Shown: piece by piece, positions 57,201 to 64,000 of the stretch
Numbering within the stretch: the stretch's first letter is position 1
Layout of the letters: every line of letters starts with the position of its first letter
Assembly: GCA_002989075.1 (NCBI GenBank)
Contig: PSQN01000014.1
Span: 1,116,001-1,180,000, forward strand
Direction of reading: 5' to 3'
From: Arthonia radiata
Lineage: Eukaryota > Ascomycota > Arthoniomycetes > Arthoniales > Arthoniaceae
DNA: 64,000 bases
Notes under the pieces: model-generated
Database searches by the model: none
Seen by the model: the letters and a program-made list of their open reading frames with translations, nothing else
What the model was told of the DNA's origin: nothing
Translations under genes and position numbers: made by a program

Positions 57201-59341
57201 CTGCACACACCGCGGAGCTTTCGGTCAAGTCTATTGAAGATATCATCGCCGCTGCCCTTGCTACACAGCAGGCTGCACACAATGTCATGAGTTACGTTGT
57301 CATGATCCTTGGAAAGGCTTCTAACTTGCCCTCATCAATCATGGCTGGGGATCTTACCATCACCTACAGCACGCCGAATTTTGCACAGAATTTGACATCC
57401 ACTGCCCCGGAATGGACTGCCCTAGATCGGAGTCTTGCCACCACACTTGGATACGCTTTCATCGCCTTCTTAGGGGCTTTATACTTCATGCGCTTGGCAC
57501 CCGTCGCTCGCGGCCGTCAAAATCAGAAAATTGAGACAGTCATCCTAGAGATCTTTCAGCAAGCCGGCGGCATTACGAAGGTTGTTTTGATAATCAGCAT
57601 TGAAATGCTGGCCTTCCCTCTCTATTGCGGGATGTTGTGGGACGTAGCAATGCTTCCGCTTTTTCAAGACGCGTCCATCAAAAATCGGATCGATTGGTCC
57701 AAATCCTCGCCGTGGACGTCATTGTTCGTCCATTGGTTTGTTGGCACCGCTTACATGTTTCACTTCGCTCTGTTCGTGGCAATGTGCCGGAAGACTTTCC
57801 GCAGAGGCGTCCTTTACTTCATACGAGACCCTGACGATCCGACTTTCCATCCGGTCAGAGACGTGTTGGAAAGAAGCGTTCTATCGCAGCTTAGAAAGAT
57901 CCTTTCCAGCGCTCTCATATACGGTGGCCTCGTCATCCTATGTATCGGCACGCTCGTCTGGAGCCTGGAGTACAGCCTGCGCGGCATCCTGCCCATTCAA
58001 TGGCGACCCACTGGTGCTGCTAACGCTTTCCCGTACGACTTGATTGTTTATGTCTTTATTCGGCCGATTGCTATCAAGCACTTCGCCCTGTCAGAATGGC
58101 TGCAAAACTACTACAAATGGTTCTTCCGGAGATGCGCGCGCCTGCTTTGCCTCACGCATTTTCTATTCGGCGACGATGTTGAAGACGAACGTGGCGTCAT
58201 TCGGCGCCGAGGATTTGCACTCCAGCCTGCCAATGGCCAGTGGCTCCGAGTTCCGGCTCATGACGGAGTACGCGTGCCGCGAGGTATTCAGGCATTCGTC
58301 AAGGTCGACGAGGACTGTCGTCGCCTTGATGGCAGTGAGGAGCCGGAGTATCCCAGTGGTAAGAGCTTCAAGGGTGAAGACTACTCCAAAGTCTTTGCTC
58401 CTCACCACTTTGGCATGCGCTTGGCTGCGTTCATTGTGTGCTTATGGTCAATGACGGCTCTCATTGGCGTACTCTTTACAATTCTGCCTTTACTTCTTGG
58501 CCGCATCGCGCTATCTATGGCCTTCGGGAGAGGCGCACCCATCAACGATATATATGCCTTTTCGGTAGGCGTGTTCATGGTCTGTGGAACAATATTCGCT
58601 GTCATTGAAACAAAAATCGAGGCTGTTGGCACCATCAAAGCCTTCTACCATGACAATCTCACTTCAATGCAGACCAGGAGCCTGATCGGTGCCCGGATCC
58701 AGTCAGCACTCGGAGTTTGCAAGCAGGCTCTTGTGCAGTATGGCCCACGAGTGGCCCGCTGTTGTTACTTCTATGGCGTTCTTGGGATCGTCATCTCACT
58801 GTCCCTCGCCGCCCTGCTGCACCTGTATATTCTTGGACCTATTGCGACGTTCGTCTACGGTGGCGAGCACCCCCATATAATCAAGATATCAGAGAGCTTG
58901 GTGATCGGAATTCAGCTCGTCCGCATGGTACGCTCCATTCTAAACGATCATCCAGAGTGGCGTAGTGCTAGAGCTGTTGACGCCATCCTCGAGGCTGGGC
59001 CTTCTGATCCTGATCTGGCCCTGGCAAATCGCTACTTGTTCCTTCCTATGCTTATGTTCAGTGCTGCAGCCATATTCTACCCGGCGCTCCTTGCTCGAAC
59101 AGCATACCGCATTATCTATCGTACCGAGAACCCCGAGAAGTTGATGTACATTCACGTCTACAGTTACCCTGCAACGCTGGGGCTGCTGTTGTTGAATTGG
59201 ATCGTGCTTTTGCTTATCAAGGCAACGACTCGCTGGCGGATGCGAATACGGGACGAAGTCTTTCTCATTGGAGAGCGGCTTCATAACTACGGGGAGGTGA
59301 AACCCCCGTCTAACGCTCCACACTCATCGGCGCGTTTGTAA
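54296..59341 (+). CDS. SSM4: ER ubiquitin ligase DOA10/SSM4 (MARCH6 type), single exon
   Basis: E3 ligase of ER-associated degradation (ERAD-C) in the ER and inner nuclear membrane, 1681 residues without introns. The N-terminal RING-CH has the C4HC3 order: C28, C31, C45, C47, H55, C58, C71, C74. Membrane helices follow at about 110-145 and 260-285 (ILEGLVITLALVALIILVLL). A long polar, acidic Gln/Glu-rich cytosolic part (about 300-800) precedes the remaining helices. These include the TEB4-Doa10 (TD) region around GPLTNLLTNAMFASVFVSCT and VVLIISIEMLAFPLYCGMLW, and finally AYRIIYRTENPEKLMYIHVY. Length exceeds yeast Doa10 (1319) mainly in the acidic insert. Substrate recruitment depends on UBC6/UBC7-type enzymes by family knowledge. 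Confidence 0.95.
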   Translation: MAESSTPSPVPAAHPSQPAETKDESNLCRICRGEATEQEPLYHPCKCSGSIMHVHQECLMEWLSHSQKKHCELCKTSFRFTKLYAADMPEKLPTGVFLRRAAAHVAQHFVTWMRGCLVFSIWAVWLPWTMRFVWWGLFWLADVGWVKDPHTYSHNGTIHANTTLPADNTTAFDARSAVMEEVLRGPAILRVTTWMLQTLISSPSKGVMNDLTPENHMQGDLLANNSTQLLERGTLLCGVGFLTSLTSSPLANRIVIDILEGLVITLALVALIILVLLIREWVVQQQPIVNLQNDNEEMRQALQRHAHEGEQQPPQRPPRARRRTSVLNREPDAFVKNILQEMEHGNGNRPDLQKASESQIRNLHARTITGQSMFKAEFLERLKETNGPANTTQAEAAILLSDIEEASQALRIAYAEAVRDEDLQKLRTLQRNLHSFRQILALLPEDLVKPIDNSSEEIKSSMKSMFPMVRIKSRLRDLGPLSQRLRNGTAQRSAGTQMQPGAEVTDQRDASPQERPTMPPRDESFVATEIQRDLQEGHSDDPPVDVSIPKRARADDSPKALDEHLGSDTDSYENVEKMTDEIAKESAEAASALTENTNDSPANEVLLDNSQRQDAAGTPDLSSSDVHAPERENPSIGGQSEQRSSQDLTVGDTNPVHGAQNHAIVHGTVDGDRPEDAPAPVQKDLVEWAADWLWGDLHPSQRQRGNAQEGLQADREEIVQAPDQPAPEPAVQEEQRELHNEVERGEEQEQAGAVAAQPEEEQPPPNEGEAAQQAQAPADAAGLFGDIEGMDDAEDLEGVMELIGMQGPLTNLLTNAMFASVFVSCTIVIAVWIPFLLGKIALIMLAHPISVIEAPLAMINFVTNVVYDLGLLMSASLLQWMVLAPMMYLVNNWYDLLPTSLAQTKLWPALELSTNDLISSTASRLMSTLRSTVEGTDVAYSTLTFDAHAAVRALEGFVSQASQQIAATSAHTAELSVKSIEDIIAAALATQQAAHNVMSYVVMILGKASNLPSSIMAGDLTITYSTPNFAQNLTSTAPEWTALDRSLATTLGYAFIAFLGALYFMRLAPVARGRQNQKIETVILEIFQQAGGITKVVLIISIEMLAFPLYCGMLWDVAMLPLFQDASIKNRIDWSKSSPWTSLFVHWFVGTAYMFHFALFVAMCRKTFRRGVLYFIRDPDDPTFHPVRDVLERSVLSQLRKILSSALIYGGLVILCIGTLVWSLEYSLRGILPIQWRPTGAANAFPYDLIVYVFIRPIAIKHFALSEWLQNYYKWFFRRCARLLCLTHFLFGDDVEDERGVIRRRGFALQPANGQWLRVPAHDGVRVPRGIQAFVKVDEDCRRLDGSEEPEYPSGKSFKGEDYSKVFAPHHFGMRLAAFIVCLWSMTALIGVLFTILPLLLGRIALSMAFGRGAPINDIYAFSVGVFMVCGTIFAVIETKIEAVGTIKAFYHDNLTSMQTRSLIGARIQSALGVCKQALVQYGPRVARCCYFYGVLGIVISLSLAALLHLYILGPIATFVYGGEHPHIIKISESLVIGIQLVRMVRSILNDHPEWRSARAVDAILEAGPSDPDLALANRYLFLPMLMFSAAAIFYPALLARTAYRIIYRTENPEKLMYIHVYSYPATLGLLLLNWIVLLLIKATTRWRMRIRDEVFLIGERLHNYGEVKPPSNAPHSSARL

Positions 59342-59814
59342 TAATAGACTAGCAACGAGACAATGATACTGTACAATAGCAATGGTGAAACAAACAACGT
59401 ATCACAATGACAGCGAGTTTGCTCGAGTAGAAGACTCATGTCTCTCTTTGCTAACTGAACTGTCTTAGGTAAAAGATTAAATCTGATTGAGCCGTATTTC
59501 AGTCGTGCAAACGAGCGACGTTTGTCGCCGTTGGACTCATTGGTTTCTTTAGACTGCTATACATAGCGATGCGTTGTGCATGCATGGTCCCTGCTAGGCA
59601 GCAATCATGCGATGCATGTTTCGGAAGATGAAGGTGCATAAGCCAGCAAGCTGCGCCTCCCATTACCCCTTTGGGAGCTTCGAAAGGCAGATAAATATGC
59701 CTACCGACGCCCCTCTCTGTCTGCTGATACTCAAGTCATTACTGACACTCTCACAGCATTTGACCGATCTATTGTCGTCGCTAAAACTAATTCCGGAGCA
59801 GTATCGCCTTCATC
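59342..59814. promoter_or_regulatory. intergenic region between Doa10 and the RING gene
   Basis: About 470 bases in tandem orientation, with the Doa10 3' flank and the promoter of the next gene. No motif certain. Confidence 0.3.
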
Positions 59815-60762
59815 ATGCCACATTCAACTGCAACCTGGAACGCCTGCGAGACGCTCTTCGTTCACCCTGCAGAGCCAGGTTTCCGTTGCATGGGCTTCGC
59901 TAAGACGACTTCAGACGGTTGCTGTCACAACCCAATCAACAAACAAAACCGTCAAGCAGCTTCCAGCATTCTTGAGACACTGTCACTGCTCGAACCCAAC
60001 ACGTCTCCTGCGAAAGCCTTGCTGCGAGCACTGGCGCCGATCATCCTTTGTGTACGCTATCATCGGGACCAGGCAGACACCCTCTATCGGGAGCTCAAGA
60101 AGCGTATGCGAGCCGCAACTCATCCGGAAGTCAATGGAGCATCGGGTACGGCCTGTCACTGGCGCCCTCGACGGACGATTCGATCGCGAGGCTGGCATGA
60201 TCCTCTGCCAACTGCCTCCTCCATTGCATCCACTACCATCCGCGTCACTGGCGGGAGCGCAGCTTCTGCGAGCACCCCAACGCCATCCGGTGGAGCACGA
60301 GGTTCTTCGTCCACTTCTCGCCCTCGCCCCAGCCTGCCTGCTCCCGAACCGCCCCTCACACCGATCTCTGCACAAGACTCCCTCCTACGTCTTCCAAATA
60401 CCTCCAACACTCGTGCTCAGTCCCCGCGAGCGGTTACTGGAGACCAAGCCCCAGCCTGCACCACCCGCCACACACGCCGCCGCCCGCTCGACGAAGACTG
60501 TCCCATCTGCAAGTGCGACATGACAATCGAAGAAGAGCTCGTCTGGTGCAAGAGCCAGTGCGGCAAGAATTACCATAAAGAGTGTTTCGATGGTTGGAAA
60601 GCGCATCAGACGGGTCAGGGAGGGGCTGTGACCTGTGGTTACTGGTGAGTTCATTTTCTGTTCCTGCGCTTTAGGTTGAGACGAGCTAACGCATGCACTA
60701 GTCGCGCGATCTGGGCCGCGCCTTGCGGACATGATGAGGCGCCTCTGCCGCAGCCATCGTAG
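59815..60762 (+). CDS. RING-type protein with N-terminal Cys/His module, two exons
   Basis: Exons 59815-60644 and 60702-60762 give 296 residues (phase 2). The intron splits the last zinc ligands: splicing gives VTCGYCRAIW. The C-terminal RING reads CPICKCDMTIEEELVWC, then CGKNYHKECFDGW, then CGYC, so it probably binds two zincs and may act as an E3 ligase. The N-terminal module has Cys25 or nearby, Cys37, then exactly 41 residues to Cys79, then His83 (ILCVRYH), with the intervening helix-rich stretch SILETLSLLEPNTSPAKALL. The middle is Ser/Pro-rich and disordered. The same module occurs twice in the next gene. No membrane segment. The zinc role of the N-terminal module is inferred. Confidence 0.82.
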
Positions 60763-61933
60763 CCGCTGGGTGTAAGTCAGGGGCTGGGGGTGTGGCATGC
60801 AGGGTGGCAGGGGTGGTCGTCTGAGGGAAATTGCTCGTTTAGGATATAGGTGAGGGGCATTGAGGAGGTCTTTCGTTCAAGCACGTCCTGTCATTCTTTT
60901 CTCGTCTCTTCCTTATGTATCGTAGTTTCGTCTCAATGTTCAATGCAGTGCATCAGTACATTACGTGTATCATCGGGCTTTTCTTCACTCCAGTAGTGAC
61001 TTCGCCTACTTCAAGACGCGTTAAACACGACGCATGCGGTGATCGCACGTTCGACGTGTCGAGACACCGTCTACGCACGATCTTGTAGCTGATGCATTTT
61101 TGTATGAGTAAGGCAATGGCTAATTATGGATCATTGTCGAATCGTTGATACCGTAGCCAATCGATCTTTTACCTTGTCGGGTCATGTATGCATTCACGAG
61201 GCACAGCAACAGCACCTGACGGCCCCGCAAATTCAACCGCCCGTAGCGCACGGCATAAGGATCCAGGAGGGCCACAAGCGATATCGAAGGCATGATGCTT
61301 GTACGGAAAAGCAAAGAGTATACTGCACTTCTTCATTCGATTCTACTGATCTCTTCACAAACCCAGCGGACGGCAATGGCCTCCTATGTCGCGTGCACGA
61401 GTGGTGCTCATGAATCGATACCGTTGCAACATCAAGGATTCGCAATGCATAGCCTACGTCAGCGCAGATGTTGGAGGTTACAGCCACAGTCAATCTTGTG
61501 AATTTCCTGTCCACTCCTTTGATACGATTTCTAAGTGCTATGCACGCTATTTACTGTCAGCGCTTTTATGAGACGTCATGAATCTTCTCCAACTTGACGA
61601 GTGCTACTGAAATACCTTCCAGTACTAATAATAGTAGCCTAGCTTCTATGGCAAGGACGCACCCGATGAGAGACACCCTCAGTCCAAGAAAAGGTATAGA
61701 CGTGCATACAACATGCAAGCTGCGCCACATCATATGCATGTTGCCCCCTACGGCCTCACCCTGAGTCAATCTATTGTGCATGAGGCCTTTGGAGCAGGCT
61801 ACAGCGTTCCAGATGGGCTCCGCGAAGTATTCGTCGGCCCTGAACAGCACAGGATACTTATTAAGGAACGCCCTTGAGTGCAGTGCAGTATGTCGCAACC
61901 TATTAGCTGAAGTATTGTACTGCTATAGCCAAG
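60763..61933. other. 1.2 kb intergenic region between module-sharing genes
   Basis: Tandem spacer. A forward frame around 61126-61413 includes a tail GLLCRVHEWCS that faintly recalls the end of the shared module, but the spacing of earlier cysteines does not fit. No gene supported. Confidence 0.3.
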
Positions 61934-63559
61934 ATGTCCCAGGAATGGCGATGGAATGCTTTTGTTGTCCTCGGCCTTTATCCTCCTTCTGAACTTTTCT
62001 CATTTCAACACGTCCACACTGACGCGGCTTGTCTCGCTTACACAAGTCGTGGTAGGAGATGTACCCATCGACTAAGCCGAGAAAGATGCCTCATGGCAGC
62101 GTACTGGCTACACCGACTGTCCTGCGTTGGCCCTCACTCGGACGAAGCTCTCGATCTACTACCGTACTTGGCCGAGAGCATGATATGCAATACGCATTTG
62201 GGGCTTCAATACACACACGCAGAAGATTGGATCGAAGCATGGAAAGACCGAATTTGCGAGGAGGACGTTGGCTACTGGGACCCGTTGGCAACACTCGACT
62301 TGCAGCACGTCACGACATACACATGCATTGGTTGGGCCACCAGCAAGCATCGTGAATGCGAGAATCGTATTGCGGTAAAGGATTGGGATCATGCTCTCCG
62401 CATGCTCAACGGGCTCGCAGCAATCAGACCTCAATCTGCCCGGGCAAGAGATAGGCTTCCTCGCGTAGCAAGACTCATGCTGTGCAGCGGCGTTCATGGT
62501 AAGGCGGGCGGGGCGCACGACCAGAGGGGAGATGCGGTAACCACATGGGAACGCTGCATGAACCAGGCAGCGACTGTCAGTATAGCTAACGAGCAGCTAC
62601 TCACAATCATGCGTTTGGAAACCGAACGAAACCTCTTGATTGAACCGCGCTCAGCCATTGCGGCAGAGACAGCCGATCCCAACTCGGCCGAACAGTCAAG
62701 CGCCTTAATCCAAGAAGATCCACGGCCTGCAACGCCTGTCAATACACACTTTACAAGCTCTGAGCTGCTCACATCACCACCCAGTCAATCTAGTATAGAT
62801 ACCGACCGGACGACACCCCTCATCAGCTCTGTGCCACTTTCCATGAAATCTGGAGCTCATCGCGAGCGGCTCACCAGCTCCACCCCAATCCACGGCCCCA
62901 GTCCCCAAGCCAGCATAAATGCACCTATTTTGCAAATGGACATGTCGACGCACAATCCTTTCGACGTTCTTGGGGACCGATATGTCGAAAATGAAGAACA
63001 ATTGAGCAGTAACGATGATGAAGCAGAGAACGAGGATACTGGCGAAGAATATGAGGAAAGAGAAGAGGGACAGCAGGATCATGCTGCTTATGAGGTAGAC
63101 GACAGTCACACCAGTAGCGAAGTCTTTGAGGATGCGGAAGAGTATATCTCGAGCGAAGAGCAAGTGCCCGGCACAAGAACGATAGGAGCTCACTCGCATC
63201 TGATTCGCACTAACTCGCCATTCGGCATCAACAACGCTACTTTGCACCGTCCACATGACATCTCACATCGGGAGATCGAGCAGGAAGAAGACCAACTCGA
63301 CCTGTTGCAGCTTCCTCCCATGCGTCCGGCCGTCGAAGGATCCAGCGTTGGACTCTTTGGAGCAGCATCGTCGATGAACCGTCATGAACCCGCGTTGCCA
63401 ACGACGACGTGTTTCTCAGCGATGGTCATGCGATCTCACCAGGTCGGACAGGCAGCACGGGCATTGAGAGCTTGGCTGACGCCCTCTCACGTTCCTTACA
63501 CGCTGTTCCTGCTCCACATCAACCTATTTCTGAGCATCACCACACTGGCACGAACCTGA
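61934..63559 (+). CDS. acidic protein with two Cys/His modules
   Basis: Open frame of 541 residues starting MSQEWRWNAF. It carries two copies of the module seen in the RING gene: copy 1 Cys33, Cys43, 41 residues, Cys85, His88; copy 2 Cys131, Cys142, 41 residues, Cys184, His188. Between the cysteines are helix-like segments (ALDLLPYLAESMIC; RARDRLPRVARLMLC). Residues about 345-420 are strongly acidic (SSNDDEAENEDTGEEYEERE) and the remaining regions are Ser/Pro-rich. The last about 50 codons are uncertain: from 63409 another frame reads like protein (GSTGIESLADALSRSLHAVP, ending with MESRKRLRRLLDIFTCMI at 63618). A hidden intron or a break near 63400 may therefore give a different C-terminus. 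Function unknown. Confidence 0.7.
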   Translation: MSQEWRWNAFVVLGLYPPSELFSFQHVHTDAACLAYTSRGRRCTHRLSRERCLMAAYWLHRLSCVGPHSDEALDLLPYLAESMICNTHLGLQYTHAEDWIEAWKDRICEEDVGYWDPLATLDLQHVTTYTCIGWATSKHRECENRIAVKDWDHALRMLNGLAAIRPQSARARDRLPRVARLMLCSGVHGKAGGAHDQRGDAVTTWERCMNQAATVSIANEQLLTIMRLETERNLLIEPRSAIAAETADPNSAEQSSALIQEDPRPATPVNTHFTSSELLTSPPSQSSIDTDRTTPLISSVPLSMKSGAHRERLTSSTPIHGPSPQASINAPILQMDMSTHNPFDVLGDRYVENEEQLSSNDDEAENEDTGEEYEEREEGQQDHAAYEVDDSHTSSEVFEDAEEYISSEEQVPGTRTIGAHSHLIRTNSPFGINNATLHRPHDISHREIEQEEDQLDLLQLPPMRPAVEGSSVGLFGAASSMNRHEPALPTTTCFSAMVMRSHQVGQAARALRAWLTPSHVPYTLFLLHINLFLSITTLART

Positions 63560-64000
63560 TTATGGAGAGTCGAAAGAGGTTACGGCGCTTGCTTGATATT
63601 TTCACCTGTATGATCTGATTTCATCGGATCGGCGCCTGCATGTTGAGCTACTGCAAAGATCGATCGTGTCAGCTTGAAGGAGCAGTGGGAGTACCTGCGA
63701 GGCGCAACGGCTGACCATTGCTCCGTAGTGTTCTGGCAATTGCCACATTGCGATGAATATATCCCAACAGCTGTCTAGTCTAAATCGGGCTTAGCACAAC
63801 TATTCAATCACGAACTTCCCAAAGTAAGTGAGTGCATATACTCAGCCCTATTAATCCTTTTTCTCCTCTCTCTTCCTGCATTAACATGTCACTCTCTCGC
63901 TGTGCCCACATGAACCCCGCAAACCATCGATTGAAATATTAGCGGTACTCCTAAGCATAGTTACAGCGACCGCCGCATGAGCCCGAATGGTGGACATGTG
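63560..64000. other. right-edge flank
   Basis: Contains the alternative C-terminal frame of the preceding gene to 63618, then about 380 bases in which I see no supported feature. Confidence 0.3.

Noticed and set aside
1-64000. transposons, LTR elements or other virus-like remnants
   Set aside because: I looked for reverse transcriptase, integrase, capsid and transposase motifs and for terminal repeats and saw none that hold up; a database search would be more sensitive.

Overview
The window is nuclear DNA of a filamentous ascomycete (Pezizomycotina, most likely a Dothideomycete). The signs are compact genes on both strands, short GT-AG introns (mostly 45-120 bases, with CTAAC/CTGAC-type branch sites), fungal-only families (PTH11/rhodopsin-like membrane proteins, a GT90 CAP10-type transferase, an uncharacterised four-helix membrane glycoprotein family, small secreted proteins) and ordinary fungal housekeeping genes. 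I see no rRNA, tRNA, CRISPR array, transposon or virus-like element. The only obvious repeats are two adjacent minisatellites inside one reading frame near 37.7-38.0 kb.

Layout. 0.9-6 kb is a housekeeping block: PET191/COA5, a TGL1-like sterol esterase, the complex I 9.5 kDa subunit and the oligosaccharyltransferase subunit WBP1. 6.2-17.3 kb holds a BTB-like nuclear protein, a Gfo/Idh/MocA dehydrogenase, a GT90 glycosyltransferase and a 14-helix MFS transporter. 17.3-25.6 kb is gene-poor and looks accessory: a small secreted glycine-rich protein, a possible cysteine-rich small protein, a pair of related decayed-looking small frames, a RidA-family protein and two small unknown proteins. 25.6-36 kb has an uncharacterised membrane glycoprotein, a galactose oxidase with an F5/8-type-C domain, and a DyP-type peroxidase divergent from it. 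36.4-42.8 kb has a small SH3/Tudor-like protein, the minisatellite protein and two PTH11-like receptors. 43.6-59.3 kb returns to conserved genes: a glutathionyl-hydroquinone-reductase-type GST, a ROM2-like Rho1 GEF, a SHE10-like protein and the Doa10/SSM4 ubiquitin ligase. 59.8-63.6 kb ends with two neighbours on one strand, a RING protein and an acidic protein, which share a Cys/His module with exact internal spacing.

Several models were rebuilt by splicing, and intron phase and total length agree in each: the PET191 N-terminus, the C-terminus of the 9.5 kDa subunit, the SHE10-like N-terminus, the DyP peroxidase, the GST and an 87-residue gene too short to show as one open frame. Functional links are modest. 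WBP1 and Doa10 act at the ER, PET191 and the 9.5 kDa subunit serve mitochondrial respiration, and the galactose oxidase makes the H2O2 that a DyP peroxidase uses. The most unusual material is the repeated Cys/His module at 59.8-63.6 kb and the paired decayed frames at 20.6-21.4 kb.
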